Positions 20,854 through 33,403 of a stretch of DNA of 64,000 bases are shown here, piece by piece; the first letter of the stretch is position 1; each line of letters begins with the position of its first letter. A program made the position numbers and the translations under genes. Below the pieces are notes generated by a model that had not been told where the DNA came from, searched no databases, and saw only the letters and a program-made list of their open reading frames with translations. This DNA is from Rhinopomastus cyanomelas (Eukaryota > Chordata > Aves > Bucerotiformes > Rhinopomastidae), in the NCBI GenBank assembly GCA_013400115.1, contig VXBP01003652.1, positions 691,303-755,302 of the forward strand, written 5' to 3'.

Positions 20854-21240
20854 CTGGGAAGCACAAGAGAAGGACGAAAAAACAAGCTGAAGGAGAGGCA
20901 GTGGTGTTTGAATTCACAAGGCCATCAAGCTAACAGCCTAAGTTGATGCAATTTCAGTTTTCAATATTTTATGGACAGACCAAAATAAAGATCTAAACCC
21001 ACTCTGTGTTATGAGGAAGAGACAGACTACAAAGCGCAGAACAAACAAACATTCATTTGCAACCGAAAACGTACAAATTCACAGAATTCCCTTGTGGAGG
21101 CACGACACTGCCAAGCAACTCGCTCAATTTTATTAACACCACAACTCAACAACTTGTCAAAAACCATGAGCAAATGTGATTATTTTCAATATATTAGATG
21201 TTCCCCAATGTCAGTCCACTTAGAGAAAAAGAATTTCAAA

Positions 21241-21940
21241 GAAGTGTAGAGTCTTGCATCTGGGCAACAGCAACCCCAGGTACAAGTATAGGCTGGGGAC
21301 TGACCTGCTGGAGAGCAGTGTAGGAGAAAGGGACCTGGGGGACCTGGGGGACAACAGGACCATGAGCCAGCAATGGGCCCTTGTGGTCAAGAAGGCCAAC
21401 GGCATCCTGGGGTGAATGTGAAGGGGAGTAGTTAGCAGATCAAGAGAAGCTCTCCTCCCCTTCTGCTCTGTCCTGGTGAGACCACACCTGGAATATTGTG
21501 TCTAGTTCTGGGCCCCTCAGTTCCAGAAGGACATGGAACTGCTGGAGGGAGTCCAGCACAGAGCCACAGAGATGGTGAAGGAAAGGCTAAGGGAGCTGGG
21601 TCTCTTGAGCTTGGAGAAACAGTGACCTCACTAATGTTGATAAACATGTGAAGGGTGGGTGTCAGGAGAATGGAGCCAGTCTCTAATGACAGGACAAGGG
21701 GCATTGGGTGTCAGCTGGAACAGAGGAGGTTCCACATAAACATGAGAAAGAACTTCTTCCCACTGAGGGTGACAGAGCACTGGAAGGGGCTGCCCAGGGG
21801 GGCTGTGGGGTCTCCTCTGGAGATGTTTAAAACCCACCTGGATATGTTCCTGCGCTACTTGATCTAGGTGATCTTGCTGTGGCAGTGGGATTGGAGTAGA
21901 TGATCTTTTGGTCCCTTCCAATCCCTAATGACTCTATGAT
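21241..21940 (+). repeat. CR1 LINE 3' fragment, 700 bp, with internal deletions
   Basis: This plus-strand copy starts in ORF2 (GTCTTGCATCTGGGC) and ends CCCTAATGACTCTATGAT. Relative to the other copies it has lost the GTGGAACATCTCCCTGATGA segment, the GGAGACTGAGGGG segment and the GGCTCTGCTCAGTGGCAT segment. It has also gained a tandem GGACCTGGG repeat at about 21330-21350. Confidence 0.93.
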
Positions 21941-22808
21941 CTTCTACTGCAAGCTTTGGAAAGCATGCCATGGGTTTAACCGAACACATTTTGGGTCCAA
22001 CAAAAACGTGTTATTACTTAAAAGGAAACTACGGCTACAAAGTAAAAATGTCACATTTTCAAACATTTCATTTTCTTCTGTAAAAGTGATGAAGTGTAAA
22101 GAATAAAACTAGTACAATGGAAAATACATAGGGTCAGAGTGTAACAGAAATAAGCCTAAGTGATACTATTGACTAAAATTCAATAACAAAGGCACTTTAA
22201 TCTAAAAATCAATTTACATTTCAAAGATGAACTTGCACTTCGATACTGTTAAGATGCCTCACAAACATTCTCTGTGTTTTTTTAGACAGTGATTATTACA
22301 GTTTTCCCTCACCCACAAAAGCAAAAAACAAGATAAAAAAGAAAGAATTAGTTCATTTTAGTATTTCCCAACCAGCAGCAGCTCGTTCTCCATTACCTGT
22401 GCTCCAACATCACATCCAGTGCAGATTAACACGGGCTACAGCAATCATGTTTTTACTGCTAACCTGCAGGGAAATCCACACCCAAAGAAATCAGTCACTG
22501 TGCATCTTCATTGATTTGGTAATGGTTTCCCTTTTTAACTGCTGCTAATGACTGGTACTTACCACCTTTGTTTCAACACCAGCAACCTTGGCCTGATGCT
22601 GAGAAGAGACTAAAAGGAACACTGACACCTCTGAAGTGCCAAGATGCCTTTCAGCACTAAGGAGGAAGATGGAAAATCTGGCACAAACACTCAATACCCC
22701 AAAACTGATGCAGGGACCAAACTGCTGGAGGAGGATTAGGAAGGGCAATGGTGGCAGCAATGGGATGATGATAGAGGACTTTGCAGAACAGTTATTAAAA
22801 CTGCTTTA

Positions 22809-23140
22809 ATCACAGAATCACAGAACATTAGGGATTGGGGAAGGGACCTCGAAAGATCATCTGGTCCAGTTCCCCTGCCACAGCAGGATCCCCTAGCTCC
22901 AGTAGCACAGTAACATGGCCAGGCAGGTTTTAAATGTCTCCAGAGAAGGGGACTCCACAACCCCCATGGGCAGCCCCTTCCAGGGCTCTGTTGCTCTCAC
23001 TTGGAAGAAGTTCCTTCTCATATGGATGTGGAATCTCCTGTGTTCCAGCTCACACCCACTGCTCCTTGTCCTATCACTAGATGACACTGAGAAGAGGCTG
23101 GCTCCATCCTCCTGACACTCACCCTTCAGATTTTTATAAC
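22809..23140 (-). repeat. CR1 LINE 3' fragment, 330 bp
   Basis: It begins ATCACAGAATCACAGAACAT and runs to CTGACACTCACCCTTCAGAT. Its element-sense reading keeps ESPSLETFKTCLAMLLC near the CR1 ORF2 C-terminus. There is a short insertion in GATTGGGGAAGGGACC. Confidence 0.93.
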
Positions 23141-24660
23141 CCCTGTTTATTTTATCATTCTAGAGCAGAACAGGCAGAAACCCTCAACTGATGAAACCTC
23201 CATGGGACATGAAGAAAGTGACTCTAGGAGAGGAGTCTAAACAACAGGAAATAAGCTGGCAGCAAGAGAGAGAACAGGGAGACAAGAAGGGAAGAGTCAA
23301 GGACAGACTTCAAGGCTGCCCTACAAACACCCAGGCCCAGCTCGATGTTTTAATATTTTTTTATCTTTTTATCTCCTTCTCACACTTCAGTGGATGCTCA
23401 TGCTTTTCCTCCTCCCTTCTCACATTGCTGCCAGGTAAGAAAAAAATGGGATGAAATTGATCTGAAGCTTGTGTGGGAACATGTTCCTGAAAATCCTCAG
23501 AGCAAACAGTGGAACACAAGCAGCTACAAAACGGTGTGTTTGGCTTGCTTCAATAGACTTCTTGCTGGCTTTGAACCTCACCTGCACAAATGCTTTCAAA
23601 ATGCTTCTGCATCAGCTCTTTGCTTTTTCCCCAGGTCACCTGCTTTCATACCTTCCCAGTGATTCACTCCACACCTTCAGAATCCACCACAGCCACCCAG
23701 AACTGCAATACTGAAAGGTCAGACTCTGCAGACTGGCTTGCAAGCAGCTGCCACCATCACCCACTCTCTTGCGTGTCGAAAAAGCAGGGTTGCACTGTCT
23801 CCCACATGTGAGGAGCTGTGTAAACTCCTCCTCAGATGGGTACCCAAGTCTGAGCTCCCTGAGGAAGCACTGCTATTGCAACCTCAGCTTAGACAATGGT
23901 TTGAGCCTGCTCTGCAGGAGCAGGGGTGTGAAGGCATCATGGTAACACAGAGGAGCAATGGAATACACTGCAGCTTGGGCTGGGTTAGTGCGATGTTGTC
24001 TGCAACAGCTCTGGCTGTGCTCTGGCTGTTGTTTTGACGTAGGATTCCTAGGGGTTTTATACTGGCTGGAAGAGAGATTGGGACTTTCAGGTGATTTTTG
24101 TAGGACTGCATCATTAGTTATGTCTGACAGAAGTAGAAATCTTGTAAAACTACGTGTAGCTCAGAAATTATAGTTCATCATTTTAACAACGCTGAAAGAA
24201 TGAGGCTAGGAGCACAAAGAATGAACAACAGCCTGTCACTAGGCTGGAGGATGCTGTTAGATTTGGAAGCCAGAAGTATGTTCCACAGCTATTTTCAGGG
24301 CAAAGCACATTTTGTGTTGCACACAATAAATGGGATACTGTTTATTTTTTCCTATCACAATCAAGATCTGTAACTGTTTTCGGGACTTAATGTTTTTATT
24401 CACCTCAATCATATTTTACAAATCATGTTTTCCAGCAAATCATTTTCTTTCAATGCCTGCTCAACTTAGCTAAGTGGAGTCTGGGCTCAGAAAAGATCTA
24501 TGTATGGAACGTAATTTACACCTATAGCCATGCAACAGTGTGTCCCCACAGATCATCTGGAAGAAGGTAATAAAAACACCAATGGCCCTGGTAGAAATGT
24601 AATTTGATTGTTCTACTCTGAGCTCCAGGAGTGCAGATAGATCTGCTCTGAGCTCCTTCA

Positions 24661-24733
24661 CCTGTCGCGGCAGGGGGATTGGACTAGATGATCTTCCAAG
24701 GTCCCTTCCAATCCCTAACGTTCTGTGATTCTG
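24661..24733 (+). repeat. Minimal CR1 3' end, about 75 bp
   Basis: It holds only the last part of the element: CCTGTCGCGGCAGGGGGATT, then GATGATCTTCCAAGGTCCC and CCCTAACGTTCTGTGATTCT. The 5' boundary lies at the CCTGC/GCAGG stem-loop position seen in other very short copies. Confidence 0.88.
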
Positions 24734-25489
24734 GAGGTGAAGGCTCACCCAGATGGTCTCTAGTTATCAGGCACTGAAACATGTCCACGTTTCCACCGAT
24801 ATCAACTCAAAAGAAACTTCTTTCATTATACAGAACAGATACCTTTCAATCGTGACAAAAAGGCAACCATTTCCTTTCTAAGGCAACTTTTCCTATTAAA
24901 TTTCAACTTCTCCTGTCGATATCCTGTTAAGACAGCGCTTGGCTTTTTAATATTTTGCCTGAAGGATGTGTGCCAGCTCGTCCTTGATGTAGAAAATTTT
25001 AATTCAAATCAATACATGTACAAGGTCACTTTAAAATTCAATTAATATGAATGAAAAAATATGCCCCACAGTTCTACGAGCTGAAAATGGAACGGGCTGC
25101 AAGTTAAATACTTCTGTAGCTTCTGTTTTGGTGTGTGTAATAACAATGTACTTGTGACTTCCTTTTAACTAAAGTCTACTAAATTCAGGCAGCTCGGTTA
25201 TTCATAAATCCTCTGCTTCCTAAAATGGCAAACTCCAGAAGAAGGTAGGACAGGCAGCTGATGGAAATCTGCGATATTATGCAGACTTTCCGACAAAGAT
25301 CTATAAAATAAAAACCTTCTTGAAATATCCCAGTTTTAAAAATATTTTGTCTATCACGACGATAATTCTCAGAGCAGATGACAGACGCTGGATGCCAAGA
25401 GAGGGGGAGGGGGAGGCAGAATAATCACTGAGAAAGGCTTAGATAATCTCTTGTAAGAGTGCTAAAAAAGTTCCCATTTAACATTACTT

Positions 25490-25894
25490 CACAGAATCAC
25501 AGAACATTGGGGATTGGAAGGCACCTAAAAAGATCATCTAGTCCAATTTCTCTGCCACAGCCGATCATCTAGACCAAGTCACATAGGAACATGTCCAGGA
25601 GGGTTTTAAAAGTCTCCAGAGAAGGAGACTCCACAACTCCCCTAAGCAGCCCCTTCCAGGGCTCTGGCACCCTCACCATGAAGTTCCTTCTCATATTCAT
25701 GTGGAACCTCCTATGTTCCAACTCACACCCATTGCCCCATGTCCTATCATTAGATGACACTGAGCAGAGGCTGACTCCATCCTCCTGACACCCACCCTTC
25801 ACATATTTATCAACATTAATGAAGTCCCCTCTCAGTCTTCATTTCTCCAAGCTCAAGAGACCCAGCTCCCTCAGCCTTTCCACATCAGGGAGAT
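25490..25894 (-). repeat. CR1 LINE 3' fragment, 405 bp
   Basis: CACAGAATCACAGAACATTG at the 3' end leads to CAGCCTTTCCACATCAGGG at the truncated 5' end. The element-sense frame holds GCELEHRRFHMNMRRNF and ESPSLETFKTLLDMFLCDLV, so this is a fairly young copy. Confidence 0.93.
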
Positions 25895-28060
25895 TTCTAC
25901 CTACAACTGGATAAGAAATAAGTAGCTCTCCAAAAAAATCCAAATCATTGTTAAAAGGAATTTGCCAAATGGAAAGGATCAAAATTAATTTACTGGTCCA
26001 GAGTTCTGTCTAGAGGAAGTAACTGAAAATTCTCCCCACTGAAATTGATACCAGAGGAAAAGCTCTTTTAGAAACGGTTTTTAAAATGTATTAACAAACC
26101 TTCTTCAGATTTAGTTTGATATTAGGAAAATACCAAACTTCAGATTTAAAGCTGGATATTAGGAAAAAGGCCCACTGACAACACCAGGCTCCAACCCTTT
26201 GCAAAAAAAACTCCCCAAGCTCCAGATTTCCTCTCAGCATCCCAGGGAATTTGCTGCTGATTTGAGCTGCAGATGCTCTGCAATGCAGAGCTAAAAGAAA
26301 GAAAATGTTATTTCCAGTTAACAAGGGTGCCTCCCTGCTTGTACAAAAAGGAGCACAACTTTGTCTGTGCTTTCTGTTCACCTCAGAAAACAATAAGGGA
26401 ACATCAAACCGGAGATGTAAGCAAGCTAGCTGCTCCAGCAAAAGGCCACACACCTGCTCCTAGCCACGGAGCCAGCCACAAGCTTGCCTTCCCACTCGTG
26501 TCTGTCTTACTCATCAGTACAATGCCTAGAAATCATATTTATATATCCTGAAAAACATGGGTTTGTATGAAAAGCAAAGCAAAAAAATAACCCACCCAGT
26601 TTTGCAGCCAGTTATTTATTTCCTACGTCTCATCTGCTGCTGGTATGAAGGTTGCGCCTTCCCCTCGCATGCTGATTATTCTTTAATGATGCCTATTTGT
26701 AAATAGCAAGATAAGATGCAATTAAGCCATTAGAGTCTAAATACACAAACAGACTAATTAGGTTCTTTACAAGGATTTCCTTTTTTTATGCAAGGGCTGG
26801 AATTTACCTTTCATTAAATCTAACCTAATTGCAATAGTGAATGCTAAGAAGTTGAGATAAATGAAGGGCTTTAAATGATTGCACCATGTTAGGGCTGAGC
26901 TGCTGATCCTCTCCCCGTGCAGCACGCTCTCTACACTAGGTGAATGAACTGGCACAGGATTGTTCAAAGGTTAAAAGGCAGATTTGGCCAGTAGCCAGTC
27001 ACACTGAGGGAAAGGTCACAGGACTGTTGTGATTGGAAGTGATCTTTAAGATCTCGCTAGCCCAGCATTGCTACAGGTGATGAGATGGATCCTGTTTCTC
27101 TCTTCCAGTGTAAACTACAGCACACCAGGAATTCTAGGATGAAAATCCTCTCTGGTCTTGCAAAATGTAAATCTATGGGAATATCAAGCTGGGGTACAAA
27201 GACCGGGGGAGGGAGCAAAGCTGAGGAAATGTCTCACAAGTCTTTCTCTACTTTGTCTACTCTTGTTGACCTTCCCATGAGAAGAGCATTCCTCTTCTTC
27301 CTCAGTATTCTATTAGACAGAGAGTAATTTTCCATTTACTTGCCAATCCGTGCTCACATACTTTGATTCAACACTTTCTTCCTCCACATGTGTGACCCTG
27401 AATGCTGGCTTTATGCTTTTTCAAAGGTTGGTCAATCTTAAGAGACAAATTGGGAAGCCACTGCAGTCACAACAGTCCCACTACGAGCTCCTCAAGATCC
27501 AGCTCATACATGAGATCCTTAAGCATCCTGGTACTTCCAGCAAACTCCAAAACCCAGCTAGTGTCCCCCAGAGAGTAAACCCTATATCAATATTCATCCT
27601 ATAATTAATATTTATCCTATGTGCCACAGATGTCTAGTGTGATCATCAGATCCATAAGATTACCTGGAACACGCCACCTTCACCCAGTGTGCACTGTGCA
27701 CCGGTGTCCTAATGAATCAACAGACTGGTAAGGCACTGCTAAGTGTTGTGGAGACGAGAGACTGCTTGGAAAACAACAGCATTCATTTTTTTCCATCCAA
27801 GAAAGAGATCAAGACTGATTTCAAGCCACTTAAATTTGCCCTCTTCCAGTTCTTCAACATCAGGGTCTCTTGAAAAAACATGACTGTGGTGGCCTTTTGT
27901 AATGGGTGGATAATACATTTTATAAACCATCTGTCCAATGAAAATAATGAAGTCATGTAAAACACTGAAAACAAAGACCAAAAAGTGAGACACAAGAAAT
28001 GATTCCTGTTTAGAGAACAGGTGTCAGGCCTATCTGCAATTAATAAAGCCACTTCCATAC

Positions 28061-28330
28061 AATCATAGAATGTTTTAGGCTGGAAAGGACCTCTACAGGT
28101 CATCTAGTCCAACCTCCCTAAACAGGGACAACCTAGGTCAGGTTATTCTCAGAGCCTCATCAAGGCTCACCTTAAATGACTCCAGGGATGGGGCCCCCAT
28201 CACCTCCCCGGGCAGCCCATTCCAGCCATCAGCCACCCTCACATTGAAGAGCTTCTTTCTAATATCCAGCCTAAATCTCTCCTTTCCCAGCTTGAACCCA
28301 GTGCTCCTTGTCCTATCTGCAGGAACAATC
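28061..28330 (-). repeat. CR1 LINE 3' fragment, third type, 270 bp
   Basis: AATCATAGAATGTTTTAGGC, TGGAAAGGACCTCTACAGGT and CCCCATCACCTCCCCGGGCA mark a third CR1 type. The element-sense frame reads GFKLGKERFRLDIRKKLF and VADGWNGLPGEVMGAPSLE, the ORF2 C-terminus, without a break. Confidence 0.9.
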
Positions 28331-28825
28331 ACCCCATTTCAAATGCTTGGAACAAGATTTCAAAGTTCAGATGCAAATGGATCCGATTTTTCTGGAGAAC
28401 TAATAAAATGGTCTAAAAACGTTTCATATTTTTGTAAGAGAGATCTATTAGGAATTTAGACATCACTATAAATTTATAAAATTCATTTATCACCACAAAT
28501 TTGTAAGGCAGCATGAAAGAAAAAACTTATTTCTGTAATAAGCTTTGGTTTGGCACAAAAGATTCAATTTTTCAAACTGGAAGTTATTTATACAAATCAT
28601 TATGCTTCAGGAACAGCTCAAACTGCAGAAAACTACTCAGTTATCTGCAGAAATATTTACCCAGTGTTTGCAACGTCTATAGCAGGGCTTTGTATCCCCA
28701 GCGTTTTTAAAGCAGTATAAAACAACTTTGAAGTTGTTTCCAGAGGAAGTCTGTACCCCTGACTAGGACCTGATCGATGCAGAACTCCATGGGAGTTGGC
28801 TCTGTCAACTGGAAAACTGGAGTGA

Positions 28826-28945
28826 ATCGCAGAATCACAGCACATTGGCGACTGGAAGAGACCTCGAAAGATCAACTAGTCCAATCCCCCAGCCACAGCA
28901 GGATCCGCTAGAGCAAGCTGCACAGGAACATATCCAGGAGAGTTT
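28826..28945 (-). repeat. CR1 LINE 3' end, 120 bp
   Basis: ATCGCAGAATCACAGCACAT, GACCTCGAAAGATCAACTAG and CCACAGCAGGATCCGCTAGA show a short, moderately diverged copy of the common type. Confidence 0.88.
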
Positions 28946-30033
28946 ACTGACAGTAAGGAATTAATGAATTAATTATTCAGAGGAACTGTTTTACACTGGA
29001 AAGTGTGTTTCCCTGAATGTTGATAATAGAAATAAAGTGTGTAAAAGAATCACATAACTGTCCTGAGTTTCCTCCTCTCCTCACGACGGACAGCAAACAC
29101 ATAATATCACAGAATCAAGTTGCTTTACTAGGAAAAAAGACTGTCTGTCTAGGAATACACTGATCATTAACAACTGATCATTAAAAAGAGCAAAACTGGG
29201 TTCATGTTTTCTTAAAATACAAGACGAGGTTTTTCTATTTACAGTTCCTGGCATCTGACCAACGGAACCTCACCAAAACCTTAAGGAGGCTGCAAGTTCC
29301 CTCTGCTGCTGCTGGAAATTAATTTTGCAGAACACTGTTATTAAAGCTGATATCATTCTGTGTTTAGTCTTTCTTTTTTTTAACGTGTGGTGCGATTAAA
29401 AGATTAATTGAAAAATCACTAGTGAAGATTGGGATTAAACAGCACCTTGAAATGCCAGGATAAACTGCTTTGAAAAATCAGTTGAGGATTTCACACAGCT
29501 CTGAAAGGTTTCAATTATTTATGTGTTTGGTCTGTGTAGCATAAATCCAGACTAATGAGGTACAATTGCTGTGTATAAATCTAAAGCACAAAAAGCCTCT
29601 CCTTGTCGTCTGGAGGAAGTGGTGACCTCAAAGGACCAGGAGACAGCAACCTTTCAAGACACGGCCTTTATGCTCTGAGGAATAGATTATTTGTCTTGTT
29701 GCTGGGAGTTCTCAGCTTATGTGAGAGCTGCACCCTGGTTAAGAAGAACCCACCTTAACTCCAGAAGACTTTGACCTGTAAGCTGACATGGCTGGTAATG
29801 ATTCCTTTTGAACCTCAGACTGTGCAAGTCCCACCTCTACAGTTGAGGATGTAAATTTCAGTTTGGGGCTGAAACTTCCTGCATCAGTTTTTCCCCCATC
29901 CCCCCACCTCAAGATGATTGATTTGGCAGAGTCTCCAGCTCTCTGGAAGTTTCTAAGAATCTCTCAGACACTCCCTTCCCTACCTCCTTCCAATCATTAA
30001 AAACACTTACAGTGCCAACCAGGGCCTCTGCAG

Positions 30034-30586
30034 ATCACAGAACCATAGAATCATTCAAGTTGGAAAACACCCTTGGTATCATCAAGTCCAACCATCAATC
30101 CTACTCTACAAGGTCACCCCCAAACCAGATCCCCCAACACTATATCTAAGTGTCTTTTAAACTCAAGCAGGGATGAGGACTCAACCACCAATGTGGGAAG
30201 CTCATTCCAGTGACTGGCCACTCTTCTCCAGGAAGAATTTCTTCCTGATGTCCAATCTAAACCTCCCCTGTTGGAGCTTGAAACCATTCCCTCTGATCCT
30301 GTCACTAATGATCTGTGAGAAGAGCCCAGCACCAACATCTCTACAGTGTCCTTTCAGATAGCTGTAGAGAGTGATGAGGTCTCCCCTCAGCCTCCTCTTC
30401 CTCAAACTAACCAGCCCCAACTCTCTCAATCTCTCCTCATCAGATTCATTCTCCAGGCCCTCCACCAGCTTTGTTGCCCTCATCTGCACCCGCTTCAGCA
30501 CATCGATGTCTCCCTTGTACTGAGGTGCTCAAAACTGGATTCTGTGCTCAGGGTGCGGCCTTAGCAGTGCTGAGTACAGGGGGACA
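30034..30586 (-). repeat. CR1 LINE 3' fragment, second type, 550 bp
   Basis: ATCACAGAACCATAGAATCA starts the 3' end, and GTGCTGAGTACAGGGGGACA lies near the 5' truncation. The element-sense frame is open over about 100 codons with ERLRELGLVSLRKRRLRGDL. It is the best-preserved copy of this type here. Confidence 0.93.
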
Positions 30587-30646
30587 CGATGAACACATGG
30601 TTTTTCTGGTGAATGGAAAGATGTTGAAAGATGCTTTAATGTAAGA

Positions 30647-30686
30647 ACCAGCCTTCCATGTCAACAACCAGCCTTCCACACCAACA
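30647..30686. repeat. 20-bp tandem duplication
   Basis: ACCAGCCTTCCATGTCAACA is followed at once by ACCAGCCTTCCACACCAACA. It lies 60 bp beyond the 5' truncation of the CR1 at 30034-30586. Confidence 0.85.
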
Positions 30687-31227
30687 ATCTTCTTAAAGCA
30701 ACTGCAGGTATGATATGAACAGCCCAATGAATAAGGTTGAGATTATCCAGTTAATTAACTCTTGATAAAGAGCAGGGCTGTACAACATTTGTAAGTAAGA
30801 TAAGCCTGATGTGAATCCTTTGGGATCGTTGCAATTGCACATCGCTGCAGCAAGGGAGAGATGCCACATCTAACCTGGGATAAGTTCAGCATGAGAAATC
30901 ACAAGTACTGGAGAAACCTCCTTTCTTCTGGGGGAGGTGCTCTTCACACTGCCTGTCCTGCAGCACCTTTCACTGAATGATTTGTGGCTGAAAACAGCAA
31001 AAGCTTTTGTAGCAGTCGGGGCCAGATGGAAAGTGCCATATTGGCAACACCAACTGAGACAGATGGGAAAGAGGGAAAAACCTGCCTAAAAGAAAAAACG
31101 ATAAACCCATCCCACAATCACATGCAAAAATACTTTAAAAACAATCTTTCTGATCTCTGATCCAAGGCAAACATGCAACCACTGGTGCATGCATGCATGG
31201 TGTGCTGCCATCTTGTACCAACTGTAC

Positions 31228-31273
31228 AATCTCTCCAGCCTGTCCAGATCTCGCTGAATGGCAGCACAATCTG
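31228..31273 (-). repeat. CR1 internal fragment cut at an N
   Basis: CTCTCCAGCCTGTCCAGATC and CGCTGAATGGCAGCACAATC match the same part of ORF2 seen at about 8876-8915 in the longer copy. The match stops exactly at the N at 31274, and unrelated sequence follows. Confidence 0.8.
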
Positions 31274-31274
31274 N
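31274..31274. other. Unresolved base (N) at a CR1 break
   Basis: A single N separates CR1 ORF2 sequence ending CAGCACAATCTG from unrelated sequence CAAACATTGTTC. It probably marks a closed or unresolved gap of unknown size. Confidence 0.8.
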
Positions 31275-31674
31275 CAAACATTGTTCTATAGCAAACTAGT
31301 CGAACATAAATTAAGCTTAAGAGGAAATGCAAAAGCTTACAAGACTTACAGCTTCTTAGGACTGCACTGATGAATTTAATTCTTTGCCTGGAATATATTG
31401 TTCCACTCAGTGAATCCAACTATTGCAGATTAAATGTTTTAATGCCAGCTGCTTATTTTAACCTCTCACTTGGTTAATCTCTTGCAAGATTGGCAGTCTT
31501 CAAAGAAAGTTAATAATGGGATGTCAGACAGTCAATTAATCACAACCCTAACCACAGCTAGACTTACTGTAGAGGAATGAACAGAACCTTTACAGATGTC
31601 TAACCATAATAATAATAAAGTTGACAAACTCTGCAAACAATATAAATCTAAGGAGTGAGCCAAATGCTGATTTA

Positions 31675-32241
31675 CAGAACCAAGGAATCATTAAGGTTGG
31701 AAAAGAGCATTTGGATCATAGAGTCCAACCATCAATTTTATTCTACAAGGTCATTCCTAAATCAGATCCCCCAACACTACATCTGAGTGTCTTTTAAACT
31801 CATCCAGGGATGGGGACTCAATCACCAAACCCTGGGAAGCCCATCCCAGTGCCTGACCACTCTATCCAGAAAGAACTTTTTCTGATGTCCAGTCTAAACC
31901 TCCCTTGTTGGAGTTTGAAGCCCTTCCCCCTGGTTCTGTCACTAATGACCTGTGAGACGAGACCAGCACCAACATCTCTCCAGTGTCCTTTCAGATAGTT
32001 GTAGAGAGCAGTGAGGTCTCCCCTCAGCCTCCTCTTCCTCAAACTGAACAGCCCCAACTCTCTCAATCTCTCCTCATTAAGATTTATTCTCCAGGCTCTT
32101 CATCTGCTTCGTTGCCCTACTCTGCGCTCTGTCCAGCACCTTGATGTCTCCCTTGTACTAAGGTGCCCAAAAACTGGATCCAGTCCTCAAGGTGTGTCCT
32201 CACCAGTGCTGAGTACAGGGGGGGCAATCACCTCCCTATAT
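31675..32241 (-). repeat. CR1 LINE 3' fragment, second type, 565 bp
   Basis: The complement of the second CR1 type runs from CAGAACCAAGGAATCATTAA to GGCAATCACCTCCCTATATA. RKRRLRGDLTALYNYLKGHW is readable in element sense. Frame-breaking changes flank this part. Confidence 0.92.
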
Positions 32242-33075
32242 ATATTGACTCCACAATTGTGTTCTGACAACACATGATTTTCAGGATCATTTTATATTTT
32301 GCTCAGAATGAAGCCATGTAATTGCATGTACACTGCACCCACACTTTCTATAATGGTCTGTGTGACAAAGGAAAATGGATGAGGAAACACCATGAGAAAG
32401 ACGAAATGGAAAAGACTGATCTGGTCTGAGTTCTTCACCTCTGCATACAGTGTATTTTCTAGTTTTAGTTAAAGTTTAGGCAAAAGAACCAGCACCCAAC
32501 TTCTATGTTAGACTCCACTTCCACAGTGCTGTAGTAGAGGAAAAGCTTTAAAGACTTCTCGCACTCTAAGCACGACAGCTGCCTGTGAAAATTGATGGCA
32601 ACAATAGGTTCTTCTGGAATGAAATCTTGCTTGGTCACGCAGAAATAAGTCGGATGTATTGGACTTGTTTATCTCTAATCTAGCCTTTACTGCTCATTTA
32701 CTTCAAAGGCAAATTCTTGACTTCATCATATAGCAGAAATTCACTGACCCAAGAACAATTTGAACAAATTTAAATCATATTGGTTTCCTTCTTCTTTTCT
32801 TCCACCACTCTTTTCCTTCTTAATTATCATGATTAGAACTCACTCATTGCCAAGACTGCTGGAAAACACAGTGAATATTTGAGCTCATGTTCTTATTTAA
32901 GAATAAAAAGTAACAGATCTCTCATTTAAAGGTGAAATTCTTTTTAATCACTCATTTGCCTAAGAGCAAGAAAGATCCCAGTGACAAGTGAAGGAAAGTA
33001 CATTTCTGGAAAAAAGGAATCTTTAATACTTGCATTTTTGGAACAAATCTCAAGGGAATAAATGATCCAACTTAC

Positions 33076-33169
33076 CAGAAGCATCGCTGAAGTTCCATTT
33101 GGCCGGGATAGCTGGATAGTCATTTCAGGGAACATCCTATCAATCCGATTGATCACATCGTCAACGTAT
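33076..33169 (-). CDS. MED27: MED27 coding exon 4
   Basis: This 94-nt exon supplies the last base of the split Gln codon and then 31 residues beginning YVDDVINRIDRMFPEMTIQL and ending GTSAMLL. It is the start of the conserved C-terminal Med27 domain. The acceptor is TTTATAG before ATAC and the donor is CTG|GTAAGT (GTAAG at 33071-33075 on the plus strand). The exon ends in phase 0. Compared with the human protein as remembered, there are only a few conservative changes (for example Asn for Ser in VDDVINRID). It is separated from exon 3 by the largest intron in the window, 29.6 kb. Confidence 0.95.
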
Positions 33170-33403
33170 CTATAAAGCAACCAAACCAACAGAATTAACA
33201 CACACGCTCGTCGTCACAGACTCAGATCATTACATCGACAATGTCCACAGGACTTTGCTCAAGTAATTGCACTTTGATACCTACGTGTTCTTCAAAAATG
33301 CACCGGGGCATCATTCAGAAAGTTATCGGTAAGAGGAAACGAACCAGAGCCCTATGTAGATAGTTTTGAAAATTAATTACTCTACTCAATACTCCCTATT
33401 TCC

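Larger units (their letters stand above)
20854..33075 (-). other. MED27: MED27 intron 4
   Basis: This 12.2-kb intron has CR1 pieces at 21241-21940, 22809-23140, 24661-24733, 25490-25894, 28061-28330, 28826-28945, 30034-30586, 31228-31273 and 31675-32241, plus a single N at 31274 and a 20-bp tandem duplication at 30647-30686. The stretches 21941-22808, 23141-24660, 25895-28060, 28946-30033 and 32242-33075 show no exon or clear repeat. The A/T-rich part at 26590-26900 has homeobox-like TAATT sites. Confidence 0.9.

Noticed and set aside
25401..25416. GGGGGAGGGGGAGG on the plus strand as a quadruplex
   Set aside because: Only two long G runs and one GG; it does not meet a four-run G3 pattern.
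26103..26170. CTTCAGATTTA...TATTAGGAAAA occurring twice, resembling a CR1 ORF2 word (GGATATTAGGAAAAA)
   Set aside because: The match covers about 30 bp; it may be an old CR1 scrap but cannot be told from chance.
27018..27080. GTTGTGATTGGAAGTGATCT resembling a CR1 3' end
   Set aside because: Only about 40 bp with several mismatches and no TTCTGTGAT repeats; too weak to call.
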